DNA of 64,000 nucleotides from Symsagittifera roscoffensis. Lineage: Eukaryota; Xenacoelomorpha; Acoela; Convolutidae. Where the stretch lies: NCBI RefSeq assembly GCF_963678635.1, contig NC_087069.1, positions 1,486,948 to 1,550,947 of the forward strand. Reading direction: 5' to 3'. Positions 42,839-54,595 of the stretch are shown one piece after another. How positions within the stretch are numbered: the first letter of the stretch is position 1; every line of letters begins with the position of its first letter. Position numbers and translations under genes: made by a program. Under the pieces are notes generated by a model that saw only the letters and a list, made by a program, of their open reading frames with translations, was not told the origin of the DNA and made no database searches.

Positions 42839-45085
42839 ATGAGTCTAGACAAGTCAAGGATACCAAAACGAGGTGATAGCTCTAGGAAATTCATACCTGA
42901 AAAGCAAAGAAAGACGATGACCGATCCTTTTGTGGATTGGATAAAGCGATCCCGGTCTGATAAAGGGGGGACGGTTTCAGGCAGAATGGTTGAAACGAGA
43001 AGTCAGAAGACCTCAGAAGAGCAAAGAGAACTGTTAGAAGTGGAGGTCAATACAGACTTTACCATGAATGATAACCAGGAAGTAAATGGACTGGAAGGGA
43101 GAGGCAGAAGACTGGCGAGTGAATCTACCCCGGTAGAACAAGGCCATGATTTTGCCACTTCCACCGGGACATTGGATCGAGAAGAGATGTCGGAACTGTC
43201 CGACATCTCTACTGAAGTAGCGGCAACTAGAAGATTTCCGACGGACAACACTATGATGGCAAGCGGAACTGGGAAACAAACAACGTCATCATCGTTCTCA
43301 GAAAGAATGAAGAACACCTTCGGAAACATCTTTCCATTCAGCATGGGAGGAGGAGCAGGAAACGACGGTGAGTCCCAGGAGGAAGAGGATGAAGAGGAGC
43401 AAGGGGACTTTGGATCTCAAGTCAGCCTCAATAGTTCGATCCAGGAGAGTGAGGCACACGTCGGAAAAGAGACTGGAACCATGGACAAATTTGGTGTAGT
43501 GACAACTATAAGCAAAGAGGCAAACACACCGGGCCAGTCAAAAGACTTCGCGATTAGAGCAAGTTCGGAGCCACAACCTGGAGAGAATAGAACCAGAGGG
43601 CTCGGCAACGCGTTAATGGATCCTGAAATAAATAATGAAAAGACGTTGAAGCAGAGAGTCAAGGCCCGGATCTCGACAAGCACGAAGTTACCTGGGACCG
43701 ACAGGGTTACACCACCACTAGTGACGCCACTCGTGGAAAACGGGGCAGCACTAGAGGAAGCCTTAAACAACATAGTGGACAGTTTAGGAGAACAAAACGA
43801 GCAAATGTCAATAAGGATGAGTGAGCTAGAAAGAGCAGTTCACATTGAAAGAGAAAGGCTGCGGGAAGAAATAAACCGCAACAGACAAGAAGCTGACAGG
43901 AGCGAAAAACGCTTGAAAGAGAGAACGGACGAACATATGACGAGGAACTTGTCTCGAATGACAAGAGAGGCGGAACAGAGGGAGTTACGCTTAAGAGCCG
44001 ACATGGAGAAGTTAAGAATTCAGCAAGAGCAGTCTCTTGGGACTCTTGACACAAAGATAGATGCGATGATGGAGAGGCGAACTCAGGCTATCATGGATAG
44101 GTTGGACGGGCTACTAGGCAGCAAGAGTGGACCAAAAGAAGGAGGGCCGAACTCGGGAGGTCCCAGCAGGGAACCGAGGGTGAACTTCAATGAACATCAA
44201 AGGAGGAATATGCATGGATCCACTAGAGGCAGGGGCAGTTCATCAGGTCATGCCACAAGGGGTAATGGAGCATGGGGCCCGAACAATAGAGCAAGTTCAA
44301 CGGGGAACAGACAAACCTCTAACGAACGACCAACGCAAGGCACACATGCGACTGGGAGAAGTGATTCCGGCAGCAGGAGGCATGCAAGCCCGAGGAGGAG
44401 TCATGTGGGCCAAGCGGGAAGCACTCACGGTGATTCGGATTGCAGGGATGCACCGCACACAGAGCCTTCGACGAGGTGTGAGGACACTCAAGCGGGACAC
44501 TCAAGGGATGCTACGGCAATGGCCACAGCATTTGAACCCCTGAACAGGTCTTTGGAGACATTCCTGACGAGGTTATCTAGAACCAATGAACGCAGTGAGA
44601 AGTCCAGAAGAGTCTTTAAGAAGCCAAGATGCTACAAAGACGAATCTGATGGCTGTATTGATACCTGGATAGAGGTAATGAAGCTGCATTTCGAGGAAGA
44701 GGACTTGTCGGAGAGACAGGAATGCAGCGCGCTCACCAGCAACTTAGAAGGGACAGCCCTGAATTGTGTCATGGCCAAGAAACAGTATCAACGTGACACT
44801 GCTGAGAAAATCTTCGAAATCTTGTAAAACCGTTTCGGATCAGGGGTGCAGGGGCACCAGGCGATGATGCGCTTCGAGAAACGGAGGCAACGGGAGGATG
44901 AAACCATAGACATGTTTCTCGATGATTTGGAAATGCTGAGAAGACGCAGCCAACCGGATGAGTCAAACCGAAGGATGAACCTGGCCGTAGCCTCAAAATT
45001 CATCGACGGTGTGAAAAATGATGAACTTCGTACGATGCTAGCAACGCATTACACACCACTATCAACTAATGCGCCATCACCGTAG
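42839..45085 (+). pseudogene. gag: Gag polyprotein, MA/CA part
   Basis: The ATG at 42839 has an in-frame stop two codons upstream, which fixes the start. Order: disordered acidic N-terminus with an ETRSQK motif (~residue 52), a long coiled coil (~residues 315-420, rich in E, R and L: SELERAVHIERERLREEINR), an RG/Ser-rich stretch (~450-560), then a capsid-like helical region from about residue 590 (CYKDESDGCIDTWIEVMKLH). A TAA at 44825 interrupts the capsid; the same frame goes on (MMRFEKRRQREDETIDMFLD) to a TAG at 45083. No indels in 2.2 kb. Gag forms the virus-like particle. The disordered/coiled N-terminal half is unusually large for Ty3/gypsy Gag. Confidence 0.8.
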
Positions 45086-46824
45086 GAGTTGAGGCTCAAA
45101 TCAAAAGAGTATCTTTTGTTGAAACCTCCTTCGAGATCTGGATATTACAAGAACAATTATGGAAATTTTAACAACGGACCAGCAAACCAAGGGAACAATT
45201 GGTACAAACCGAGGGATGATATGGACAAGAGACGCTCTTGTGCTAATTGCAGTTCAACAGACCATCATGTGTCAGCATGCCCAGCTTACAAACAAGGCAT
45301 GAAAGCAATAGGCTTTAGCCTCGAGGACGAAGATGCGTCAGAATTGGACCATGAGGATTTCATGAGAGGAGTAATAGCGAAATTCGACCCGAGGTGTTTC
45401 TTTTGCAACTTGGAAGGTCATTTTAAATCAGATTGTCCGCAATTCTGGGATGCATTGGCAGACATCAAGCATCCAAGACATGAAGAAGCTTTGTCAGGAG
45501 TGAAAGCCAGCAAGGCTCGACTTTTGAGTGAAGCGGAGGCACGCAGAAAGGACAAAACTCAAGAGCTGGCGGCAAAGAAAACGCAAGCGGTAACAGGGGA
45601 GACACATGAGCCGGAACCAGCAACTGCGGCTGAGGACTTCAAGATCGATTATAAGGCAGCCGCAAGGGATGCTCTAAATAGAGTACAACAGGAATTGGTG
45701 ACGAAAGAGATCGAACAAAAAGTGAAACTTGAACTGGAAAATGAAAAGCTTCAGGAGCAACTGAATACCTTCGAAGCAACGGAGTTCGAGGAGACAAAAA
45801 CACCAAGCAGTTTAGACATGAAACTTAAAGTGATCTCCGGTAAGAGGTTCGGCATGGCGCCGCAGGGAAAGAAGATACAGTCGATAATCTCAGTGGCTGG
45901 ACACCAGGTAATAAGAAATCTGAGTGAACCATCAGAGTTCACTTTAATGCATTTGAACACATATGCAGATTATCTGAGGCAGGTGGAGCCACGCACCGAG
46001 TCGAGAGCTGTGCGAGCACTACTAATGACGGGTGGCCCTCGCATGAAGAAACTTCATGGACGCTACTTGGAGGTCTATGGGCCGTATCAAATAATGCTGA
46101 ATGTGGATGGAATCAGTATCTACACCAGGACTTATATAACAACAGATGATGACCAAATGGGGCAGATCTATTTGGGTGAAGAGGAACTCAAAGTCCGCAG
46201 GATAGGCCATGACGCCATGATGGAACAAGACGCGGTACACATTGGATATGAAGCAGATGTGACAGCACATCTGCTCGACACCAACGGAACAAAAATGGAG
46301 TCACAGGGCTTCTGGACACAGGAGCGGTGGTGAGTGTAATGCCGATAAAAACTTGGGAAAGAATGGGCTTCACGCGGGAAGATCTGATTCCTACGAATCT
46401 CCGACTGGCCGCCGCAAATCGAGGAGCCATCTACGTAGCCGGAAGAACACCGATAACGGTCCTTCACATGGGAGGATGAGATCTTTGGATGAGCTTCCTG
46501 GTGGTAGAGAATCTGGATGACGCCGACCAATTCATCTTGGGCAGAGATTTTGTCAGGAATTTTGACGTGATGATTGACTTGAACAAAGGTCTAATACGGA
46601 TTAGAAACCCGGACCGAAAGTATGTTAAGAGACCAATTAATAGGATAATAACAGACGAAAGTAAGGTACCAATTTTTTTGGATCGAAAAATAAAATTACA
46701 ACCAGGACAAGCTGTAGTAGCAATTTTTAGAATGAGAAATTTAAATTCGTTAAGCGATAGCAAACAGGTTTGCTTAGTACCGAATCCAAATAGTCAGAGT
46801 TCGGTGATTTTAGGCCGGAGCTTC
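45080..46824 (+). repeat. 1.75 kb tandem duplication in gag-pro, copy 1
   Basis: Runs from ccgtaggagttgagg to gccggagcttc and is repeated at 46833-48579 with about one difference per hundred bases. An 8-base insert (aaatcaaa, 46825-46832) lies between the copies. Copy 1 has lost one base near 46295, which throws the protease out of frame. Confidence 0.95.
45089..46333 (+). pseudogene. Nucleocapsid and pre-protease, copy 1
   Basis: Continues the gag frame after the TAG at 45083. Two CCHC zinc knuckles: CANCSSTDHHVSACP (C-x2-C-x4-H-x4-C) and CFFCNLEGHFKSDCP. Then a charged helical linker and a domain with VISGKRFGM, GHQVIRNLSEPSEFTLMHL and IYTRTYITTDDDQMGQ before the protease. A one-base deletion near 46295 gives a false end (MESQGFWTQERW); the DTG protease sequence that follows is out of frame here. 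The knuckles bind the genomic RNA. Confidence 0.8.
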
Positions 46825-46832
46825 AAATCAAA

Positions 46833-48579
46833 CCGTAGGAGTTGAGGCTCAAATCAAAAGATTATCTTTTGTTGAAACCTCCTTCGAGATCTGGATATTA
46901 CAAGAACAATTATGGAAATTTTAACAACGGACCAGCAAACCAAGGGAACAATTGATACAAACCGAGGGATGATATGGACAAGAGACGCTCTTGTGCTAAT
47001 TGCAGTTCAACAGACCATCATGTGTCAGCATGCCCAGCTTACAAACAAGGCATGAAAGCAATATGCTTTAGCCTCGAGGACGAAGATGCGTCAGAATTGG
47101 ACCATGAGGATTTCATGAGAGGAGTAATAGCGAAATTCGGCCCGAGGTGTTTCTTTTGCAACTTGGAAGGTCATTTTAAATCAGATTGTCCGCAATTCTG
47201 GGATGCATTGGCAGACATCAAGCATCCAAGACATGAAGAAGTTTTGTCAGGAGTGAAAGCCAGCAAGGCTCGACTTTTGAGTGAAGCGGAGGCACGCAGA
47301 AAGGACAAAACTCAAGAGCTGGCGGCAAAGAAAATGCAAGCGGTAACAGGGGAGACACATGAGACGGAACCAGCAACTGCGGCTGAGGACTTCAAGATCG
47401 ATTATAAGGCAGCCGCAAGGGATGCTCTAAATAGAGTACAACAGGAATTGGTGACGAAAGAGATCGAACAAAAAGTGAAACTTGAACTGGAAAATGAAAA
47501 GCTTCAGGAGCAACTGAATACCTTCGAAGCAACGGAGTTCGAGGAGACAAAAACACCAAGCAGTTTAGACATGAAACTTAAAGTGATCTCCGGTAAGAGG
47601 TTCGGCATGTCGCCGCAGGGAAAGAAGATACAGTCGATAATCTCAGTGGCTGGACACCAGGTAATAAGAAATCTGAGTGAACCATCAGAGTTCACTTTAA
47701 TGCATTTGAACACATATGCAGATTATCTGAGGCAGGTGGAGCCACGCACCGAGTCGAGAGCTGTGCGAGCACTACTAATGACGGGTGGCCCTCGCATGAA
47801 GAAACTTCATGGACGCTACTTGGAGGTCTATGGGCCGTATCAAATAATGCTGAATGTGGATGGAATCAGTATCTACACCAGGGCTTATATAACAACAGAT
47901 GATGACCAAATGGGGCAGATCTATTTGGGTGAAGAGGAACTCAAAGTCCGCAGGATAGGCCATGACGCCATGATGGAACAAGACGCGGTACACATTGGAT
48001 ATGAAGCAGATGTGACAGCACATCTGCTCGACACCAACGGAACAAAAATCGGAGTCACAGGGCTTCTGGACACAGGAGCGGTGGTGAGTGTGATGCCGAT
48101 AAAAACTTGGGAAAGAATGGGCTTCACGCGCGAAGATCTGATTCCTACGAATCACTGACTGGCCGCCGCAAATCGAGGAGCCATCTACGTAGCCGGAAGA
48201 ACACCGATAACGGTCCTTCACATGGGAGGACGAGATCTTTGGATGAGCTTCCTGGTGGTAGAGAATCTGGATGACGCCGACCAATTCATCTTGGGCAGAG
48301 ATTTTGTCAGGAATTTTGACGTGATGATTGACTTGAACAACGGTCTAATACGGATTAGAAACCCGGACCGAAAGTATGTTAAGAGACCAATTAATAGGAT
48401 AATAACAGACGAAAGTAAGGTACCAGTTTTTTTTGGATAGAAAAGTAAAATTACAACCAGGACAAGCTGTAGTAGCAATTTTTAGAATGAGACATTTAAA
48501 TTCGTTAAGCGATAGCAAACAGGTTTGCTTAGTACCGAATCCAAATAGTCAGAGTTCGGTGATTTTAGGCCGGAGCTTC
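46833..48579 (+). repeat. 1.75 kb tandem duplication in gag-pro, copy 2
   Basis: Second copy of 45080-46824, continuing directly into RT, so this copy holds the intact pro-pol junction. Differences from copy 1 include the undeleted protease frame, a stop at 48156 (TGA where copy 1 has CGA) and an extra T in the T-run near 48430. Confidence 0.95.
46974..48440 (+). pseudogene. Nucleocapsid-protease, copy 2
   Basis: Same zinc knuckles as copy 1, followed in frame by the aspartic protease: GVTGLLDTGAVVSVMPIKTW carries the DTG active site (~48065), and LVVENLDDADQFILGRDFVR has the typical ILGxDF C-terminal strand. A TGA at 48156 breaks it between the two; the frame goes on to 48440, where an extra T in a run shifts to the next frame. 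The protease would cut Gag and Pol. Confidence 0.8.
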
Positions 48580-49470
48580 TCGGTAACGCGAAACGGACTG
48601 TGTGTCAGTGTGTTGTTGAACACACTGGACACCACGGTTTCAATCCAGCGTGGAAAGAAGCTTGGCTACGCTTTGCCGATGAGGACCGACTATGAGGAGA
48701 CACAAAACTTGAAGAAATATATTGTGAAAGACTGTCCTTATCATGCCAATAAAGATAAAATTTTAAAGAGAATTAATGAATTAAAATCTATTCATAAATT
48801 GTTTTCAATGAAATCCGAAACGGACGACGGCTTGTCAAGCTGGTCGAATTTTCCGGAACGCCCGTCGTCAGACGGACTAGAATCTGACAAACCGGTTTTG
48901 CCAGAGATAGAACATTTAAAAGGAAAAATAGGTGAGGGAGATTTCGAAAAATTGCGGGACCTCCTAAATCGGAACGTAGATGTATTTTCAAAACATAAGG
49001 CGGACATCGGTTGCTGTAATTTCGTCGAACACGAAATCGAACTAGAAGAGGGCGCCGTCCCCCATAGGGAAGGCGCAAGGCGAATGACGCCACATAAATT
49101 GGAAGCGTGCCGAGCGGAAATAGAAATGTTGCTTGAATACGACATGATAGAACCCTCGAAATCGTCGTGGGCTTGCGGGGTAGTCATGGCGAAAAAGAAA
49201 GGGGGGCAGCTCAGATTTTGTTGCGACTTTCGTTACTTGAACGCGGTAACGATTAAAGATGCGTACCCGATACCGCGAATAGACGAGAGCCTATCTAAAC
49301 TTGGTCATGCCAAGTTCTTCACCACATTGGACTTAGGTTCTGCCTTCTGGCAGGTCCCTCTGCGAAAGAAGGACAGAGAGAAAACCGGATTCGCGTGCGA
49401 ATTGGGATTGTACCAGTGGAAGAGATGCCTTTCGGCTTGTGCAATGCAACGGCCACTTTTCAAAGACTGA
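48433..49470 (+). pseudogene. pol: Pol: N-terminal RT part
   Basis: Starts in the T-run frameshift. After a ~150-codon connector (DRKVKLQPGQAVVAIFRMRH, then an acidic stretch) come RT signatures: IEMLLEYDMIEPSKSSWACG, VVMAKKKGGQLRFCCDFRYL, DAYPIPRIDESLSKL and motif A FTTLDLGSAFWQVPL with the first catalytic Asp. Near 49420 a one-base shift moves the frame, just before MPFGLCNA. RT copies the element RNA into DNA. Confidence 0.85.
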
Positions 49471-52253
49471 TGGCTCAGGCTTTGACGAGAGTGACCAAGA
49501 AGTACGGGAATCTCGTGATGTGTTACGTGAATGACGTGGTCATAGCGACACCGACCCTGGAAGACCACATTGATAGGCTCGATGAGGTCTTTGGATGCAT
49601 GAAAAGAGCAGGATTAAAGTGCAAACCATCGAAATGTGAAATCCTTAGAGATTCGATAAAGTACCTAGGGAGGATGGTGGATAGGCATGGTGTGAGGCCG
49701 GACCCGGAAGCAGTGGAAGCAGTGTTGACATGGAAAGCTCCCAGAACGGACACACAGCTCATGAGCTTCCTAGGGTTTGCCAATTACTACCGAGAATTCG
49801 TTAAAGGATATGCGGACAAGGTGTATCCGATGCAGAAGCTGATGCGCAACAAAGGGAAGAAGTTCGAATGGAACGATGAGGCACAAGTTGCTTTCGAGAA
49901 CATAAAGCGGGAACTGTGCGAAGCGCCAGTGCTGGGCATGCCTACAGAAAAGGGCATGTATGTTCTCGACACAGACGCATCGGTTGTGGCCATCTCAGGA
50001 ATCTTGCATCAAGAGCAAGAATGGAACGGAAGAACAGTTCTCCGTCCCATTGCATACGGCAGCAAGGTCTTGAGTGACACAGAGATGAAATATGGCGCAC
50101 CAAAAGCAAAGATGTTTGCAGTAGTCACCTTTGTGGAAAAGTACCGTGCATACCTGGGGAGCGCTCCCCTCAAGTTACGCGTGGACAACAGAGCGTTATC
50201 CTGGTTGAAAACCTACTCGATGGATCAGAGTTATATTGGTAGATGGATAGTAAGATTGGATGGCTACCATATGATAATCGAACATAGGATGCGTGATAAA
50301 CACCAGAATGCTGACAGCCTCAGCAAGAAAACTGAGTTCTATGAAAGATTGGAGCAGAAGCAGGCCAATCAGGCGGAAATAAAAGAGGGATTCTCGTTTC
50401 TGGACAAAGAAACTTACGAAGCGCTTCCCTTAACGAGATGGTTGGATAAGTCTGGACATCCAATTCCAGGGCACCCTGAGTTACCTGTAGAGAAAACAGC
50501 CGAAATAAAGATCCTGTCCAAGGAGGACCCGGTCTTCTTGGATTTGTTGCTGCGCTCGAACCTGGTCCAGCAAGAACTCTCTCGCATGAATATAAACAGC
50601 CTCTCATTATTGGATAAAACGGTGCAAGTCACACCACAAGTGATGCGGATGCTGAGTGGATTGTTAGAAAGAGAAGTGACCAGAGATGACCCCGAGTGGA
50701 CAGCAGCAGTGGCATCGCTAACAGTCAGTGAGAAAGTAAAGATCATGCCGTCCAGACGACAGCACGAAGAGAATGAGAGGGATTGTAGGACAATAGTTCA
50801 GCAACTAGTATCCTCAATACCCCAAGAGATTCTAACCAGTACTTCATACGGACAAAAAGAACAGGAGAGCAGCAAGCAAAAGAAAACCGTCACCTTTGTG
50901 GACCGGGATAAAGAGGGTGAAGTTGTAGAACAAAATCTGCTGCAAGACTATTTGTCCGGGGAGAAGGATAAAGAGAAAGATCAAAGATCACAAGATCAAC
51001 ACCCGGGACAGGAAAGTTTGTCCGGGGAGTCCGAGATAGACGAGAAAATTCCTAATGAGAAACAGGACCTAGAGAACAAGGTTTTGTCCGGGGAGTTCAG
51101 ATGGATGCGAAGAAAGTACAGACATGATCTGGAGGAGCGTGCAGTCTCCAGCACAACACCTTCGACGGATGATAATTCAGAAAGCTCAAGAATGAACACC
51201 TATTCAGACAGGGATTCGACCTCGGGATCAGAACTGTCAGAACTGGCGATACACACGCTACTAGTGGAAACTCGGGCGAGAGACCTGGACAGAGAGGTGT
51301 ACCAGGATCCGGACAGCGATCGCTGCCTGATACCGAGCGAAAGAGTCTTTGACAACGCAGCGGATGACTTGGAGACAATAGCGGTATCGAAACGTTCGAT
51401 AAGCCTATTGCCGCAGAAAGCGGTAGTCAGGACTGATCTTCTGCCGTTTGAACAAGAAACACAACCGTTGGCGAAGATTTGGTGCGTTAAGATGGAAGAA
51501 GACACACATCAACCCAACGAGCTGAATAGTCAGATGAGGGTCATGAAAACGTACTTGAAGGCGAGATACAGACTCTCGGACCTTCTAAGGGCGCAGAGAA
51601 ATGATCGCATGACAAGCAACCTGAAAAGGTGGATCCAGAATGGTTCTCCGGATAAAGGGGACCTCGAGGAAGATAGTTATCGCATCCTGAGACAATACTT
51701 CATGCAGAAGGAAGGGAGGTTATATTTGAACAAGGACGGAATTGTGGCTTGCAAAAGAAGGGAGGAAGACAGAGTCCTGTACAAGTATAACGCGATAGTG
51801 TTACCGCAACTCTATCAGACAGAACTATTATTCAGGTCAAATGATCAAATGGGCCATCAGGGGGTCGACAAAAAATATCAGAGGATCCTGAAGCGCTTTG
51901 AGTGGCCTGGGATGAAAAAGGCATGCGAGAAATGGGTAACAGCATGTCTGTCATGCCAACAAAACAAGGATTCTAGGAAGTTGCGATTTCCTTTACAATC
52001 GATTGAGTCGTCTGAATTCAACGAGGTGGTGCAAATAGATCATCAAAAGATATGCATGACAGACAATGGTTACAATCAGGTGCTGGTCATGATAGATCAT
52101 TTTACGAAGTATGCAGAGGCCGTGCCCTGCATAACTGCCTCGGCGGAAGAGACATTCGACCACCTGATCATTACATGGATAGCAAGACATGGTTGTCCGA
52201 TGACGTTTCAATCGGACAATGGAACAGCTTTCGTAGGAGAGCTTACGAAATAG
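49395..52253 (+). pseudogene. pol: Pol: RT C-terminus, RNase H, linker, integrase core
   Basis: From MPFGLCNATATFQRLM to the RT catalytic box, which reads YVND (49524-49535) instead of YVDD, so one catalytic Asp is lost by a single G-to-A change. RNase H follows: VLDTDASVVAISGILHQEQE (first Asp), YGAPKAKMFAVVTFVEKYRA, RVDNRALSWL. Next is an unusually long ~430-codon acidic linker (50.4-51.7 kb). The integrase zinc-binding domain has GHQGVDKKYQRILKRFEWPG and CEKWVTACLSCQQ, but the first His position reads SND. The core has VVQIDH (first Asp) and FQSDNGTAFVG (second Asp), then a TAG at 52251. Confidence 0.85.
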
Positions 52254-52256
52254 CTT

Positions 52257-52463
52257 ATGAGACGCTCACAGGTCGCTCAGGCTCACTCCACGACATACCA
52301 CTCTCAAACGAATGGTTTAGTGGAAAGACAGAATAGGACATTAGTGTCGATGCTGAGAGTATTTTGTTCCAGGTATATGACCGATTGGGACAGATACCTT
52401 CCACAGGTGATTGGGGCATATAACAGCACGCACACTCCACCACTGGAGTCAGTCCACACATGA
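52257..52463 (+). pseudogene. pol: Pol: end of integrase core
   Basis: Same frame as the preceding part, after the TAG at 52251. HSTTYHSQTNGLVERQNRTL contains the catalytic Glu of the DDE triad, followed by DRYLPQVIGAYNST. A one-base insertion in the cacgcacactcc stretch (~52430) shifts the frame before GVSPHMMLTG. Confidence 0.85.
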
Positions 52464-53958
52464 TGCTAACTGGACACGAGAAGTCTTTACCCTTAACCTT
52501 CTTCTATCCAGAATATGAGGGAAAGAAAACGTCCACACAGGTATACGTGAGGGATATGATCAGACGCCAACAGGAGTTAAACGATTTGTGTAGACGAAAC
52601 ACTCAGCAGGCACAAGCAAGGCAGAGGAAAAGATTCGACAAGAAAGCAGCTGGTGCAAAGGCCTACTCGGTGGGAGACTACGTATGGGTATTTCAGAACG
52701 TTATACCACCGAAAGGAACAAAGAAGCTTCTAAAAAAGTGGAGGGGACCCTTCATGATTACGGAGGTGCACCAGGAGGGACGCTTTTATAGACTGAGTAC
52801 TGGCCGAGCCGCCCACTACGAGAACATCAAGCCACACAATCCATCGACAGAAGACTGGTGTATGCCTGCAGACATGGAAGAAGGGGATTATCTAATGATG
52901 GATCCTGCTTGTGAGGTCAATGAAAAAGGCACCAGGCAGAAGAACGATGGAAACGAAATCGTAGAGGATGGTACAGATACACCGCTGGACCTGGATCCAA
53001 ACGAACGGATCGAAGCGGACGATGAAACCTTACCCTACGCAGAGGAAGATTGGCAGGATCCCGAACAGACAGAAGTTCCCAAGAACTTGGAACCAGATCT
53101 TCCGTTCACGATGCAGACTCGTCAGAAGGACGGGACGAGACCAAGAAAGAAGTACAATCCTTACAGTGACGACTTTGTAGTGGATAGGATAGATCTAAAG
53201 AAAATAGTGGAGGAAGTAGTGGGTTTAGAGGAAATAACTGTGTCACAAGACATTGACATAGTCGATGATCGCAACGATGATTGGGTTGACGACTGGTCGA
53301 AACCCGAGGTAGAATTCGACGATGAGCGACAGCAGTCATATGAACAAGACCTGACGAACCTGCGTGTCTTAGAGTGGCTGAATGAAATGACCTCGGATCC
53401 AGAGGAGACCAGCGTCACGATTCAAGACGTAGATCGTGAAAGCATGAAATACATCAAGACTGAACGAGATGATCCTTCCTGGGCTGCCCAGGAAGCACGA
53501 CTAATCATTCCAGCTTCTAACCTTGACTTGATACCCGGTATGCGATCGACGGGGACGTCGATGGATATTTTTGTCCGGGGAGTGGGGGTAGGACTTACCC
53601 ACACTGAAAACTTGATAATCAAAAAATTAAGAATAGCAAGAGAAACAGGAGACTTAGAAGCAGAAACAGGCGAAGAACCTAAGAAACCTGACATAGGCAG
53701 GGTAGTTGAGTCATATTTTAATTTACCAAATGAAAATTCTAGTAACATAATACTAGCAGACAGTGATTTCATACTCACAAACAGAACATGTGCGATAGCG
53801 ATCACCGCAGACATGAGTTTTAGGACAGCGCTAGCGGCAGATTTTAAGAGGGAATACAAAAACGTGGAATTCCTTTGGAAGCAAAGACCAGGGATAGGGG
53901 GCGTAGCAGCCTTACCTCCGGCGGTGTCGCAGATACCGGGAAAGTACTTATGCTTCTA
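52460..53958 (+). pseudogene. pol: Pol: integrase C-terminus (GPY/F) and acidic region
   Basis: Begins in the next frame with HMMLTGHEKSLPLTFFYPEY, then a helix rich in Q and R (CRRNTQQAQARQRKRFDKKA), the SH3-like GPY/F module (VGDYVWVFQN, KKWRGPFMITEVHQEGRFYR), and a 300-codon acidic region (LDLDPNERIEADDETLPYAE and similar). The last 65 codons start the macrodomain-like region described separately. It ends at a TAG (53957), after which the same frame continues to 54193. Confidence 0.8.
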
Positions 53959-54193
53959 GGTAACGAGGGCGACAGAGAAGCAGCACGTGGACCCAGAAAA
54001 CCTAGTCTTGTCTTTGACGAGGCTGAGGGACTTCCTTGTGGAAATGGACGTGAAGGAGCTCTCGCTTCCAGTATACGATCCAAACAGAGGAAGACTGCAT
54101 CCTCGGGAATTGTACGCGCTTGTACACGTGATAATCTCTGATACGAACATACAAGTATATCTACATAAGAAATATTACTTAAGTATAGGCTGA
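53740..54193 (+). pseudogene. Macrodomain-like C-terminus of Pol
   Basis: In one frame across a single TAG (53957): ADSDFILTNRTCAIAITADM, SFRTALAADFKREYKNVEFL, then GGVAALPPAVSQIPGKYLCF, LVTRATEKQHVDPENLVLSL, RLRDFLVEMDVKELSLPVYD, RELYALVHVIISDTNIQVYL and a stop at 54193. The succession 'xAhAhxxD(h) xxGhAxxFKxxF ... hxxLVTKxxxxxxxxxxxLxxSLxxhRxxhxxxxxxxhxhPxh ... hxxhhxxhFxxxxhxVxhx' is that of OARD1/TARG1-type macrodomains, which bind ADP-ribose or remove it from proteins. The glycines of the GxG loop and of the 'P-x-IGxGxD' loop are altered (PVYDPNRGRL), so activity is uncertain. The match is pattern recognition, not a computed alignment. Confidence 0.6.
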
Positions 54194-54195
54194 GT

Positions 54196-54595
54196 GATGT
54201 GCGAGAGGGTGTTAGGCCAAAGACTAAGAATGTAAAAGGTGATATGTGTGTATGTTATGTTATGTTATGTTATGTGTTAGGTTATTAAGATCATGGGTAA
54301 GTAGGGGTTAGCGACCATGAACAACTAAATGACGATCTTGGGAATAGATCCAAAGTTTGGATTGTCCAATCTTAGGTCGAATTCCAAAATTTTAGAAACC
54401 AATTGATTTTAATAAATTTTAGGATAAATATCTTTTTATCTGAACTGTCTTTAAGCAAATTTTAACGATATATGTTAAGGTGAAACTGACAGGTGTGACA
54501 GTCGTGATTTCTTTTCTAGATCCTGATTGATCATTTAAATTACTCACTTGAGTCAAATTATCAAATCGAATCAAATCAAACTTGGAAAGAACAGT
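54196..54595 (+). promoter_or_regulatory. Spacer with acceptor-like site before the 3' gene block
   Basis: No coding sequence. It contains a TATGT microsatellite (about 54251-54274) and two acceptor-like sites: aaattttag near 54420 and a strong TTTCTTTTCTAG ending at 54519, 76 bases before the next ATG. In LTR elements with a third ORF, that ORF is usually made from a spliced subgenomic RNA; this site would fit, with a donor somewhere in the leader. Confidence 0.45.

Noticed and set aside
53106-53860. Long antisense open frames in the pol acidic region and in gag
   Set aside because: Shadows of the coding strand: serine-rich translations typical of the complement of Asp/Glu-rich codons.
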